A DNA stretch of 64,000 nt from Moraxella pluranimalium (GCF_002014825.1 NZ_MUYU01000005.1:62001-126000); one strand, 5' to 3'; shown: positions 53,446 through 62,483, counted from the first letter of the stretch. Notes: a model not told the origin generated them from the letters alone. Made by a program: numbers and translations.

Positions 53446-54498
53446 TTACTGCTTAATCGCTAAACGATCAAACTTGCCGCCATCAGCAAAATAAGTCTTC
53501 ATCACGCTATCCCATGCACCAAAGACATCACCCACCAAAAATGTCGTCATCTGTGGGAATCTATCGCTGTGCTTAGCTAGGATATCAGGATTGCTTGGGC
53601 GTAGATACAGTTTGGCTGCCAGCTCTTGACCTTCATCACTGTATAGATACTCTAAATAGTCATGAGCGACTTTTTCGCTAGCTTTTTTGGTGGTGACAGC
53701 TTCGACGACCGCTACAGGGTTCTCGGTGGCGACTGTGTAGCTTGGATAGACGACTTCAAATTCACCTTTGTTTAGGCTATGAGCGATGTGGTTGGCTTCG
53801 TTTTCGGCGGTGACGAGCACATCACCGATACCACGCTGGGTAAAGGTCGTCGTCGCAGCACGACCGCCACTGTCGAACACAGCGACATTGCCAAGTAGGG
53901 TTTTGATAAACTCATCGGTCTTGGCTTCGTCTTTATTAAAGGTATGCAGACCATAGCCATAAGCGCCCAAGAATGCATAGCGACCGTTGCCCGATGTTTT
54001 TGGGTTGGGTAGGACGATTTGGATGTCATTACGGGTGAGATCCGACCAGTCTTTGATGCCTTTTGGGTTGCCTGCACGCACGAGAAACACCGTCGCACTG
54101 GTGTAAGGTACGGCTTTATTTGGTAGTTTTTCTTGCCAATTACTGCTGATGAGATTTTTGCTGACCAATAAATCAATGTCCGAATTTTGGTTCATGGTGA
54201 CGACATCGGCTTGTAGTCCGTTGGCGACCGATAGGGCTTGTTTGCTTGAGCCACCGTGTGATTGCTTGATGCTGACGGTGACATCGGGATTGGTAGTTTT
54301 ATAATGCTTGATGAATAACTCATTGTATTCTTTATAAAAATCTCGTGAGACATCATAAGAGACATTGAGTAGCTCAATCTGATTGGTGCCTGTCGATGCT
54401 TGGGTGCTTTGGACTGGTTCAGACTTTGAGCAGGCTGATAGACCGATGATGCTTGCGATGGCAAGTGCGCTTAGGCTTAGACTTTTTGCGTATTTCAT
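53446..54498 (-). CDS. sbp: Sulfate-binding lipoprotein, paralogue 1
   Basis: The ATG at 54498 is chosen because AGGAAA precedes it; the frame is open 14 codons further. The 350-residue protein has a lipoprotein signal (LSALAIASIIGLSAC) and then the Sbp/CysP fold. ELLNVSYDVSRDFYKEYN is the family start, with QSHGGSSKQALSV, NPKTSGNGRYAFLGAYGYGL and GGRAATTTFTQRGIGDVL as sulfate-binding loops. It delivers sulfate to CysTW. It is closely similar to the next gene, so the two are tandem duplicates, each with its own promoter and terminator. Confidence 0.95.
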   Translation of the reverse strand: MKYAKSLSLSALAIASIIGLSACSKSEPVQSTQASTGTNQIELLNVSYDVSRDFYKEYNELFIKHYKTTNPDVTVSIKQSHGGSSKQALSVANGLQADVVTMNQNSDIDLLVSKNLISSNWQEKLPNKAVPYTSATVFLVRAGNPKGIKDWSDLTRNDIQIVLPNPKTSGNGRYAFLGAYGYGLHTFNKDEAKTDEFIKTLLGNVAVFDSGGRAATTTFTQRGIGDVLVTAENEANHIAHSLNKGEFEVVYPSYTVATENPVAVVEAVTTKKASEKVAHDYLEYLYSDEGQELAAKLYLRPSNPDILAKHSDRFPQMTTFLVGDVFGAWDSVMKTYFADGGKFDRLAIKQ

Positions 54499-54536
54499 TG
54501 GATTTTCCTTAACAATCAACTTCGGATATTCGATAG

Positions 54537-54611
54537 GCATACTTTAGCGAAAATGACCAAATTTTTAAAACTCAAAAATCTAGCTTTATTATTCTAAAAT
54601 GGTATAAGTGC
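54537..54611 (-). promoter_or_regulatory. sbp1 promoter with the shared element pair
   Basis: On the minus strand a weaker version of the upstream element (GCACTTATACC...GAATAATAAAG) starts at 54611, and TAAAGTATGC starts 66 nt after its first base (54546-54537). This is exactly the spacing seen at cysT and sbp2. Confidence 0.6.
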
Positions 54612-54661
54612 GCAAATGTCATTTTTTTTCAAATTAATTGCCCGCTTTAAAATCCCAAGCA

Positions 54662-54693
54662 CAAAAAATCAGCCAAGCGAACACTTGGCTGAT
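54662..54693 (-). terminator. Intrinsic terminator after sbp2
   Basis: ATCAGCCAAG/CTTGGCTGAT is a perfect 10-bp stem with a 6-nt loop and a T run on the minus strand. Confidence 0.93.
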
Positions 54694-54716
54694 GGTGATG
54701 ATAGATAAGAGTAGAT

Positions 54717-55790
54717 TTATTGCTTTTGCGCTTCAACAGCAAGCTGGTCATAAATACCACCTTCGCTAAAATAAGTGCTCATGATGCTTGCCCAATCGCC
54801 AAAGACTTCATTTGGGAAAAATGTCGTCATCGCAGGGAATTGGTCTTGGTGCTTGGCTAGGATGTCAGCATTGCTTGGGCGTAGGTAGAATTTGGTCGCA
54901 AGCTCTTGCGCTTCGTCGCTGTACAGGTAGTTTAGGTACTCTTTGGCAGCGTCGGTTGTGCCTTTGCTATCAGTGACGGATTTGACCACTGCGACAGGGT
55001 TCTCGGCATTGACTGTGTAGCTTGGATAAATAATCTCGACATTGCCAAATTTGCCTTTGATGACATTGGCTTCATTTTCAAAGGTGATGAGCACATCACC
55101 GATGCCACGCTGTGCAAAGGTGGTGGTTGCAGCACGGCCACCGTTTTCAAAGACTTTGACATTACTAAGTAGCTGTTTGGCGAACTCTTTGGTTTTGGTT
55201 TCGTCTTTATTAAAGCTATGCAGACCATAGCCATAAGCGCCCAAGAATGCATAGCGGCCGTTGCCGGTGGTTTTTGGGTTGGCGATGACGATTTCAGTGC
55301 CTTTAGTGGCTAGGTCGTTCCAGTCTTTGACGCCTTTTGGATTGCCTTCACGCACCAAAAAGACGATGGTACTGGTAAATGGAATGGCGTTATTTGGGAA
55401 TTCTTGACGCCAGTTGGCATCGACCAATTTGGCATCAGCCAGTAGTTCGATGTCAGAGCCTTGGTTCATGGTCGCCACATCTGCTTGTAAGCCATTCTTC
55501 ACAGATAGCGCTTGCTTACTTGAGCCGCCGTGTGATTGTTTGATTTCAATCTTGGCATCTGGATGCTGTGCTAGATAGTGCTTTTTGAAGATTTCATTAT
55601 AATCTTTATAAAAATCTCGTGATACATCGTATGAGACATTCAGTAGCTCAATCCCACCTGCCGCCGTTGTGGTTTCGGTCTTGGTAGGTTCGGTGGTTTC
55701 GGTTTTTTGTTCAGATTTTGAGCAAGCGGTAAGGGCAAGGCTTGCGCCTAAGGTGACTGCAAGTAGTTTGGTGGTTTTAAAAGTTGTCAT
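54717..55790 (-). CDS. sbp: Sulfate-binding lipoprotein, paralogue 2
   Basis: The protein has 357 residues with a lipoprotein signal ending LALTAC and a Thr/Glu/Lys-rich linker (KTETTEPTKTETTT). The Sbp domain follows: ELLNVSYDVSRDFYKDYN, QSHGGSSKQALSV, NPKTTGNGRYAFLGAYGYGL and GGRAATTTFAQRGIGDVL. It is very similar to paralogue 1 throughout the binding fold but differs in signal and linker. One may prefer thiosulfate; this cannot be read from sequence. It is divergent from metZ. Confidence 0.95.
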   Translation of the reverse strand: MTTFKTTKLLAVTLGASLALTACSKSEQKTETTEPTKTETTTAAGGIELLNVSYDVSRDFYKDYNEIFKKHYLAQHPDAKIEIKQSHGGSSKQALSVKNGLQADVATMNQGSDIELLADAKLVDANWRQEFPNNAIPFTSTIVFLVREGNPKGVKDWNDLATKGTEIVIANPKTTGNGRYAFLGAYGYGLHSFNKDETKTKEFAKQLLSNVKVFENGGRAATTTFAQRGIGDVLITFENEANVIKGKFGNVEIIYPSYTVNAENPVAVVKSVTDSKGTTDAAKEYLNYLYSDEAQELATKFYLRPSNADILAKHQDQFPAMTTFFPNEVFGDWASIMSTYFSEGGIYDQLAVEAQKQ

Positions 55791-55845
55791 TGTCTTTACC
55801 TATGGTATCGTGAATATTCATCATAAGCCAAAGCTTATGAAACGA

Positions 55846-55920
55846 GCATACTTTACAAAAATTCATTATGAAACTCTAACACCAATATAGACTTTGTATT
55901 TTCCAAACAGGAATTTATGC
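55846..55920 (-). promoter_or_regulatory. sbp2 promoter with shared upstream element (candidate CysB site)
   Basis: On the minus strand GCATAAATTCCTGTTTGGAA... (55920-55891) shows the LysR-type dyad TTCC-N5-GGAA. TAAAGTATGC follows at 55855-55846, again 66 nt from the first base. It ends 101 bp before the sbp2 start, against 102 bp at cysT. Confidence 0.7.
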
Positions 55921-56037
55921 GATGGCATCAGGCTTGGGCGGGGTTCTGACAGCGTGGCGAATTACTGCTATTTTGCCAAAAATATGCTATGCTAAGTGCG
56001 TATATTTACCATCAAATTTCAACAATTAGGATAACTC

Positions 56038-57273
56038 ATGACCCAACTTGACCCAAACTGGCAATCTGATGCGCTTGACCCAAGCTTAGGTTTTTTTGAG
56101 CAGACTTTGGCGGTGCGTGGTGGCTATCACCGCACCGATGAAGGTGAGCACAGTGAAGCGATTTTTACCACCAGTAGCTATGTCTATCGCTCGGCTGCCG
56201 ATGCTGCCGACCATTTTAATGGCAATAAAAAGGGCAATGTCTATAGCCGCCATACCAATCCAACCGTGCGCGCTTTTGAGCGTCGTTTAGCATTACTTGA
56301 AAATGGTAAACGCTGTGTGGCGACTGCAAGCGGCATGGGGGCGATTTTGACCATGTGCCTAGCTTACCTTAAAGCAGGCGACCATCTGCTGTGTGCCAAG
56401 CAGTTATTTGGCTCATCGGTGGCGTTGTTTGACACTTATTTTAAGGCATTTGGCGTGGAAGTTAGTTATGTCGATTGCTTTGATAATGATGCATGGACAC
56501 AGGCAATCAAGCCCAATACTCGGGTGCTGTACTGCGAAAGCCCAAGCAATCCCTTGGCGCAGATTGCTGATTTGACATTCTTAAGTAAACTTGCACATGA
56601 GAACGATGCACTATTAATCGTCGATAACTGCTTTGCTACGCCCGCCATCCAAAAACCGCTTGAGCTGGGGGCGGATGTGGTCATCCACTCGGCGAGTAAA
56701 TATATCGATGGTCAAGGGCGAGTGCTTGGCGGTGCTTTGGTTGGCTCAGATGAGCTGATGGAAAAGGCGTTTGGCGTGGTGCGTACCGGCGGTATCAGTC
56801 TGTCGCCGTTTAATGCGTGGGTGCTATTAAAGGGGCTTGAGACTTTATCGCTACGCATGAAAGCGCACTGCGAGAATGCCAATCAAGTTGCTAAGTTTCT
56901 TGCCAATCATCCAAAGGTGACAAAAGTGCATTTTTCGGGCTTGCCAAGCCATCCAAGCCACCAAATTGCCAAACGCCAACATACCGCACTGGATGTACAA
57001 GGCGGTGCATTTGGGGCGATTATTGGCTTTGAAGTGGCAGACCAAGTGGCAGCATGGCAGGTGATTGACAGCACCAAAGTGATTAGCATTACCAATAACT
57101 TAGGCGATGCCAAATCGACCATCACTCATCCTGCGACCACCACGCATTTTCGCATGACGCCAGAGCAGCGCATCGAAGCAGGCGTGACTGATGGCTTGAT
57201 TCGTCTGTCTGTTGGGCTCGAAGACGCTCGTGATATCATCAATGATTTGGCACGGGGCTTGGATGCACTGTAA
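56038..57273 (+). CDS. metZ: O-succinylhomoserine sulfhydrylase
   Basis: MetZ forms homocysteine directly from O-succinylhomoserine and sulfide with PLP. The 411-residue protein is a Cys/Met-metabolism PLP enzyme. Its PLP lysine is K221 in HSASKYIDGQGR. It also has SSYVYRSAADAADHF, TNPTVRAFE and the late LGDAKSTITHPATTTH motif. The N-terminus and the SPFNAWVLLKGLETLSLRM segment match MetZ rather than MetB or MetC. Placement beside the sulfate importer fits sulfur assimilation into methionine. It is divergent from sbp2 and may share its regulatory region. Confidence 0.94.
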   Translation: MTQLDPNWQSDALDPSLGFFEQTLAVRGGYHRTDEGEHSEAIFTTSSYVYRSAADAADHFNGNKKGNVYSRHTNPTVRAFERRLALLENGKRCVATASGMGAILTMCLAYLKAGDHLLCAKQLFGSSVALFDTYFKAFGVEVSYVDCFDNDAWTQAIKPNTRVLYCESPSNPLAQIADLTFLSKLAHENDALLIVDNCFATPAIQKPLELGADVVIHSASKYIDGQGRVLGGALVGSDELMEKAFGVVRTGGISLSPFNAWVLLKGLETLSLRMKAHCENANQVAKFLANHPKVTKVHFSGLPSHPSHQIAKRQHTALDVQGGAFGAIIGFEVADQVAAWQVIDSTKVISITNNLGDAKSTITHPATTTHFRMTPEQRIEAGVTDGLIRLSVGLEDARDIINDLARGLDAL

Positions 57274-57287
57274 TCTGATGTGATGAT

Positions 57288-57324
57288 AAAAAATGGTTCG
57301 GCAATATGCTCGAACCATTTTTTT
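57288..57324 (+). terminator. Bidirectional terminator between metZ and the ACP gene
   Basis: AAATGGTTCG/CGAACCATTT is a perfect 10-bp stem with a 10-nt loop, A-rich before and T7 after, between convergent genes. Confidence 0.92.
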
Positions 57325-57358
57325 GTGGATCAATTTTTACGATTTGCCAGTCAGCATA

Positions 57359-57784
57359 TCAGCGTTTACGAGCCGTACAGCCTTTATAGATGATTTCAGA
57401 ACCCGGGCTTTGGATGTTGACGCTTGATTTGCGGACATTTTTAAAGGTTAGTGAATCAGCATCGACAGCACCGCTTAGGCTGAAATTGTCTTCATCGCCA
57501 AACACCGTGCCGATGGCATCGCTACGGTTTAGATTAATCGGCATAAAGCGAGTTTTGCCATTCAAAGATACTTGAGCATAAGTCGGTAAATTTTGTTTAT
57601 TAAAGCCGTATTTGACAGCGACTTTTTTGCCACCTTGACAGCTGTAGCTCACCGTGCGAGTTTTGACGGTGTTTTTACGGGCTTGGTCGGCATCCGAATG
57701 TGGGGCAGAGTTTGCCAAAGCTGCTGTACTACCAAGAGCAAGTGCGATTACTGGGATGAATTTAAATACAGTTTTCATCATCAA
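57359..57784 (-). CDS. Adhesin complex protein (ACP)-like, MliC-type lysozyme-inhibitor fold
   Basis: The protein has 141 residues with a signal peptide ending AALA. The mature part follows Neisseria/Moraxella ACP closely: SYSCQGGKKVAVKYGFNKQ, LPTYAQVSLNGK, MPINLNRSDAI and a late IIYKGC. The two Cys bracket the eight-strand barrel. ACP proteins are surface or periplasmic adhesins that also inhibit C-type lysozyme. It is monocistronic and convergent with metZ. Homology was judged by eye from remembered ACP sequences. Confidence 0.82.
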   Translation of the reverse strand: MMMKTVFKFIPVIALALGSTAALANSAPHSDADQARKNTVKTRTVSYSCQGGKKVAVKYGFNKQNLPTYAQVSLNGKTRFMPINLNRSDAIGTVFGDEDNFSLSGAVDADSLTFKNVRKSSVNIQSPGSEIIYKGCTARKR

Positions 57785-58150
57785 TCACCTTTTTTATGAT
57801 TAACTAACAATTAATAATCATCGACGAAATCCATCATCGATGATGTGATTTTACCCATTAACTCATTGATTTTCAGTGTAACAAATGTAATAAAATATTT
57901 CAGTTGTCACACAGTGATATAACTGTTTGATGAATTTTATTTCATAATAAAGCATAAAATTGGTTGCCATGCCAATCCATATAAGCCGTCGATGCGATGG
58001 ATTAATAATCGAAAAAAAATCAAAGCAAACCTGCCAAAACATCATCAATTTGTGGTAAAGGGCTATTCATTTGTGGTAATATAGCCAATTTGAAATGTTG
58101 CTCATCGAACGAATTGGGGGTGAGTGTGATTTGCTAAATTGGGTGTAGTC
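57785..58150. other. Intergenic region upstream of nrdB
   Basis: No gene was seen. It contains the palindrome CATCATCGATGATG (57832-57845). It also has two direct repeats ATTTGTGGTAA (58048-58058 and 58069-58079) exactly 21 bp apart, the second overlapping a TAATAT that may be the nrdB -10 box. Confidence 0.5.
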
Positions 58151-59281
58151 ATGCATTATTCTATTTTTTGCCAAAATAAAAACGATGTCTTAAAAGAGCC
58201 AATGTTCTTTGGTCAGCCAGTCAATGTCTCTCGCTATGACCAACAAAAACACCCGATTTTTGAGCAATTAATCGAAAAGCAACTCTCGTTCTTTTGGCGT
58301 CCCGAAGAAATTGATGTCTCAAAAGACCGTATCGATTTTGCTGAATTATCCGCTCACGAACAGCATATCTTTTTAAGCAATCTAAAATATCAAACCTTGC
58401 TCGATAGTATCCAAGGTCGTAGTCCGAATGTGGTGCTATTGCCACTTGTGTCAATTCCTGAGCTTGAGACTTGGATTGAGACTTGGTCGTTTAGCGAGAC
58501 CATTCACTCTCGTAGCTATACGCACATCATCCGTAATGTCGTCAATGACCCGAGCAAGATTTTTGATGATATTATTGACAATCAGCACATCCTAGAGCGT
58601 GCGACCGACATTGCTAGATATTATGATGATTTGCATACTTGTGCCAAGCTATATGATTTGCACGGCGAAGGCACTTATCAAGTCGATGGCGAAACTTATG
58701 AAGTTACGCTACACAATCTTAAAAAACAACTGTATCTGTGCATTGTGGCGGTCAATGTGCTTGAAGCGATTCGTTTTTATGTATCGTTTGCATGTTCATT
58801 TGCCTTTGCCGAGCGTAAATTGATGGAAGGCAATGCCAAAATCATCAAGATGATTGCCCGTGATGAAGCCTTGCACCTAAATGGCACACAGCACATCATC
58901 AATCTGATGCGTCAAGGCAAAGATGACCCTGAGATGATGGCGATTGCCGAAGCGTGCCAAGAAGAAGCGATTGCGATTTTCCGCAGTGCCGCCGAGCAAG
59001 AAAAAGCATGGGCGGATTATCTGTTCAAAGACGGCTCAATGATTGGGCTTAATCGTGATATTCTGTGCCAATATGTCGAATTTATCACCAATACTCGCAT
59101 GGTGGCGATTGGCTTGCCGACAATTTTTGAGACCAAAAATAACCCAATTCCGTGGATTAACACTTGGCTGTCATCGGACAATGTCCAAGTCGCCCCACAA
59201 GAAACCGAAATCACTACATATCTGGTTGGTCAGATTGATGCTGATTTGGATGATGTGGATTTGGATGATTTTGAGTTATAA
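58151..59281 (+). CDS. nrdB: Class Ia ribonucleotide reductase beta subunit
   Basis: NrdB carries the diiron-tyrosyl radical for deoxynucleotide synthesis. The ATG at 58151 gives 376 residues, the same as E. coli NrdB; an upstream in-frame TTG at 58139 is unlikely. Ligands align: D85, E116 and H119 in SETIHSRSY, radical Tyr123, the Glu in NVLEAIRFY, and the Glu/His pair in [12 protein letters not shown]. The acidic tail [12 protein letters not shown] docks on NrdA. nrdA is not adjacent. The ferredoxin yfaE that maintains the cofactor follows. Confidence 0.97.
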   Translation: MHYSIFCQNKNDVLKEPMFFGQPVNVSRYDQQKHPIFEQLIEKQLSFFWRPEEIDVSKDRIDFAELSAHEQHIFLSNLKYQTLLDSIQGRSPNVVLLPLVSIPELETWIETWSFSETIHSRSYTHIIRNVVNDPSKIFDDIIDNQHILERATDIARYYDDLHTCAKLYDLHGEGTYQVDGETYEVTLHNLKKQLYLCIVAVNVLEAIRFYVSFACSFAFAERKLMEGNAKIIKMIARDEALHLNGTQHIINLMRQGKDDPEMMAIAEACQEEAIAIFRSAAEQEKAWADYLFKDGSMIGLNRDILCQYVEFITNTRMVAIGLPTIFETKNNPIPWINTWLSSDNVQVAPQETEITTYLVGQIDADLDDVDLDDFEL

Positions 59282-59297
59282 TTGGCGAATGACGAGA

Positions 59298-59327
59298 TGG
59301 GCTTGTTGATGACAAGCCCAATTTTAT
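59298..59327 (+). terminator. Hairpin terminator after nrdB
   Basis: TGGGCTTGT/ACAAGCCCA is a perfect 9-bp stem with a 5-nt loop, followed by ATTTTAT. The T tail is short, so some readthrough into yfaE is likely. Confidence 0.75.
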
Positions 59328-59397
59328 AGATATGACCGATTATTGGTCGATATATTTTGATTGATTAAAAAAATTATATAATAAAAAGACAAATCAT

Positions 59398-59700
59398 ATG
59401 GGCTGGGTATTTACAGACGAGATGCGGTTTTATTTGCATGAGCATGAAACCTTGCTGGATGGCATGATACGCACTGAGCATCAGCAGGTGCGTTATGAGT
59501 GCCGTCAGGGGTATTGTGGCTCATGCCGCATGCGTGTCACCGCTAAGACAGGCGAGCTGTACTATACCAAGCCGCCCATTGCTATGCTTGATGATGACGA
59601 AGTGCTGGCGTGTTGCTGTAAGGCGACGGGTACACTGTGCGTCAGTTATTTGGCAAATGATGGGCAACTTTCTTTATTTACTGATAAAAGCGACGAATAG
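59398..59700 (+). CDS. yfaE: 2Fe-2S ferredoxin-like protein (YfaE)
   Basis: The protein is a 100-residue plant-type [2Fe-2S] ferredoxin domain with C35, C40 and C43 in YECRQGYCGSC and the fourth ligand within the CCC at 72-74. YfaE supplies electrons to rebuild or repair the NrdB diiron-radical cofactor, which fits its place after nrdB. No strong ribosome-binding site precedes this ATG. The next gene begins 11 bp after its stop. Confidence 0.9.
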   Translation: MGWVFTDEMRFYLHEHETLLDGMIRTEHQQVRYECRQGYCGSCRMRVTAKTGELYYTKPPIAMLDDDEVLACCCKATGTLCVSYLANDGQLSLFTDKSDE

Positions 59701-59710
59701 GGCTGTGCGG

Positions 59711-60442
59711 ATGAATTTTGAGAAACTTGACAACAAACGCACGCTGGCAGTATTGGCACTGAGTGCGTGCGTACTTGGTGTTGGTACGGGTGTGCTGTTT
59801 TGGCGTGGTTCATCTAAGCAAGTCCAAGCAAGCACCGAAACCATCCCTGTCAGCACACCACAAGTCCAAAGCATCGCCAAGCCAAGCTATGTACACTATG
59901 TTAAGCTGGCCGATGCCAATGTTGCCAATCCATCACAAATCAGTGCCCAAATCGAGCGACTACACCATGATGGCAGTAAGGCAGGGGTGCTGACGACGCA
60001 GTTTAAGCAGGCGACCCATGCCAAGATGACTTATCGTTTTGGGCGTAAGCAGCCGCTGAATTTCACCCCTGCACCGCTTCGTACGCTTGTGCCGGCGGGC
60101 TTTGTGCTGACAGGGCGTGAGTACGAAGGCGAGATGGTGGCAAATGCGTATTCGGCAATGTACCGCCTGTATGAAAATCCCAATACCAAAGGTCGCATCG
60201 AAATCATTGAATCCAAGCTTAGTGCCGACAAGCCCTTGGTGCTGATTGATGAGCTGATGAATGAACAGGTGCTTGGCGTGCCGATGACCTTTGAGCGATT
60301 TTTGGACAAAAAAGGCGTCGTGTATTATAGCGTAGAGATGGCAGTGGCTGATAAGCACTATGTGATTAATACCAAAGCCGTTGATAAGGCGGTGCTGATG
60401 GAATTTTTGGCTGCGCTGGTGCGTTCGCAGACGAGCAATTAA
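59711..60442 (+). CDS. Hypothetical membrane-anchored periplasmic protein, 243 residues
   Basis: The family was not recognised. The ATG at 59711 gives a single N-terminal helix (about 11-30, LAVLALSACVLGVGTGVLFW). A Ser/Thr/Pro linker and a periplasmic domain of about 150 residues follow, with FVLTGREYEGEMVANAYSAMY, GRIEIIESKLS, LIDELMNEQVLGVPMTF and a final KAVLMEFLAALV. The frame is also open to 59495 inside yfaE, but that part is the shadow of yfaE. It is probably co-transcribed with yfaE. Confidence 0.72.
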   Translation: MNFEKLDNKRTLAVLALSACVLGVGTGVLFWRGSSKQVQASTETIPVSTPQVQSIAKPSYVHYVKLADANVANPSQISAQIERLHHDGSKAGVLTTQFKQATHAKMTYRFGRKQPLNFTPAPLRTLVPAGFVLTGREYEGEMVANAYSAMYRLYENPNTKGRIEIIESKLSADKPLVLIDELMNEQVLGVPMTFERFLDKKGVVYYSVEMAVADKHYVINTKAVDKAVLMEFLAALVRSQTSN

Positions 60443-60598
60443 GGGCTAATTAAGGGCTTGTGCTACCTGATTGCCACTTACAATAGCTATTATTCGGATT
60501 TTGATTGTTAAATTATCCATCATTACGCCAATCCATCAGCTTAATTATCAAGCAAATAACTTATCAATCAATCAAATTTTAAGCCAATTATCAGTCAA

Positions 60599-61834
60599 TC
60601 AAGGCTCATACACAGGCTGGGCAAATACTTGCAAAATATGCGCCTTGTATTCTTTTAATAGGGGTAAAATTTCATCCACGACTAATGCTTTGCGATAGCC
60701 GAGTAATTCTGGCGATAGAGTCTCGATATCACCATCATAAGCTGCAACAACAAGCAGTTCATTCACCCAGCGATTTTTTAATAACAAATTGGCAGGGATG
60801 TGATGCTTGAGCTCATAGGCTTGGATGATGTCATTGAGCGGATTTTTGAACGGTTTATCTTTGCTATGATAAGTTGGTGGTGGTAGCGGTGGCAAGTTGT
60901 CTTCGCTGGTGGCTTTGACTTGGCGAATGATACGCACAATCTCTTCGCCATAGCGACGCAGAGCGGCACGATTGATGGTGGTGCGTGCTAGCTGCTTGAT
61001 GTTGTCAGGCATCTCAAGGACGATTTCACGCAACGCTTGCTTACCAATCACAAAGGTCTTGGGCTCATTGGTCGCCCGTGCCAAAGCTTCACGCCATTGG
61101 GTGAGCTGTTGTAGGACACCGATTTGACGGCGATTATAAATCGGTGCTAATAAGTCAAGATACAGCGTATCATCCGCTTGATTTTGGATTTGGTGTAGCT
61201 CACGGGCGTAGTGATGACTGTCTTCGATGGCGCAGTCAAGCACTTGACGCTTGATTAGCTCATCTTGTACCGCTTGATACAGTGCTAGCAAATAGCGTAC
61301 ATCATTGGCGGCATAGCGTTCTTGATGGCTGGTCAAAGGGCGGGTCAGCCAGTTGGATTGGCTCTCGCCTTTATCCACTTCAATGCCCAAAATCTCACTC
61401 ACCGCTTGACTGTAGCCAGCTTGCATTTTGCCTGTCAGATAAGCCACGCCGATTTGCACATCAAAGACATTGGTCAAAGCAGGGCATTTGGCAAGCAAAT
61501 AAAAAATGCCCAAATCTTCACCGCAGGCATACCATACCATCGTCGGCACTTCGATTAACGCTTCCCAAAACTCGGTCAAATCAAGCTTTGGCGCATCCAC
61601 CAAATAAATCGCCTTGCCAGTATTGACCTGCGCCAATGCCAAAATCGGATAATAAGTGGTACGCTTGATAAACTCAGTATCCAAAGCAACCACATCAACG
61701 CCGTCAATCTCATCAATCAGCTGATACAGCTCATGCTCGGTCTGCACCCAATGTACAGGCAGCTTGTCAAGCTCATTGAGATTTTGCTCGGTGATGGTAG
61801 CTTTTGGGAAATCAAAATTGGGCGTATCGGTCAT
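60599..61834 (-). CDS. rnd: Ribonuclease D
   Basis: RNase D is a 3'-5' exoribonuclease that trims tRNA and other stable RNA ends. The 411-residue protein has the DEDD exonuclease domain (D52 and E54 in ALDTEF, then WYACGEDLGI and the Tyr/Asp of HQERYAANDVRYLL). HRDC domains follow from about residue 230. It is slightly longer than the E. coli enzyme (375). It is convergent with the 243-residue gene and has recR upstream on the same strand. Confidence 0.95.
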   Translation of the reverse strand: MTDTPNFDFPKATITEQNLNELDKLPVHWVQTEHELYQLIDEIDGVDVVALDTEFIKRTTYYPILALAQVNTGKAIYLVDAPKLDLTEFWEALIEVPTMVWYACGEDLGIFYLLAKCPALTNVFDVQIGVAYLTGKMQAGYSQAVSEILGIEVDKGESQSNWLTRPLTSHQERYAANDVRYLLALYQAVQDELIKRQVLDCAIEDSHHYARELHQIQNQADDTLYLDLLAPIYNRRQIGVLQQLTQWREALARATNEPKTFVIGKQALREIVLEMPDNIKQLARTTINRAALRRYGEEIVRIIRQVKATSEDNLPPLPPPTYHSKDKPFKNPLNDIIQAYELKHHIPANLLLKNRWVNELLVVAAYDGDIETLSPELLGYRKALVVDEILPLLKEYKAHILQVFAQPVYEP

Positions 61835-61887
61835 AAGATGATGAATTTCTAGCGAAAAATGGGATAAATAAGATGGATAAGCAGTTG

Positions 61888-62481
61888 TTAAATTGAGCCA
61901 CGATTTTGTAGTGCTTGGTGCAAAGTTAGGCTATCGACATATTCAAGCTCGCCACCCATTGGGATGCCTTGAGCGAGACGGGTGATGGTCGGAATGTGCT
62001 GACGCACCGCATCATAAATAAAAAATGCCGTCGTCTGACCTTCGACGGTGGCACTGGTCGCCAAAATCAGCTCATGGATGTGCTGATTTTTGGCACGAAA
62101 GACAAGCTCGTCAATGTGCAAATCGTCCGCATTCACGCCATCAATGGGGGAGAGATGACCGCCAAGCACAAAATACTTGCCACGATAGGCGCCACTTTGC
62201 TCGATTGCCATCACATCGGACGCACTCTCAACCACGCAAAGTAAGCCATCATCACGGCGTGGGTCGGCGCAGATGGGGCAAATCTCATCATCACTGAATG
62301 AATGGCAGTGGCTACATTCGGCAATCTCACGCATGGCAATCTCAAGCGTCTGGGCTAGGCTGATGCCTTGAGCACGCTTTTTGGTTAACAGATGCAGTGC
62401 CATGCGTTGAGCGGATTTTTGCCCGACGCTGGGTAAGATTTGTAGCTCTTTGATGAGCTTGTCAAGCTTTGGGGTGAGCAT
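61888..62481 (-). CDS. recR: Recombination protein RecR
   Basis: RecR forms a DNA-binding ring with RecO and RecF for gap repair. The 197-residue protein has an N-terminal helix-hairpin-helix ([17 protein letters not shown]), zinc ligands C56/C59/C68/C71 and the Toprim domain with [15 protein letters not shown]. It starts 2 bp after the ybaB stop, so the two form an operon. dnaX, the usual first gene, is not present upstream. Confidence 0.97.
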   Translation of the reverse strand: MLTPKLDKLIKELQILPSVGQKSAQRMALHLLTKKRAQGISLAQTLEIAMREIAECSHCHSFSDDEICPICADPRRDDGLLCVVESASDVMAIEQSGAYRGKYFVLGGHLSPIDGVNADDLHIDELVFRAKNQHIHELILATSATVEGQTTAFFIYDAVRQHIPTITRLAQGIPMGGELEYVDSLTLHQALQNRGSI

Positions 62482-62483
62482 GA

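Noticed and set aside
57832..57918. NrdR boxes upstream of nrdB
   Set aside because: The ACACAGTGATATAACTGT-like string matches the NrdR consensus poorly and has no second copy at typical spacing.
58048..58079. DnaA boxes in front of nrdB (nrdAB is DnaA-regulated in E. coli)
   Set aside because: TTACCACAA differs from TTATNCACA at several positions; the repeats were kept only as unexplained direct repeats.
59495..59710. Upstream extension of the 243-residue gene into yfaE
   Set aside because: The extension overlaps yfaE out of frame; the ATG at 59711 with the following membrane helix explains the protein better.
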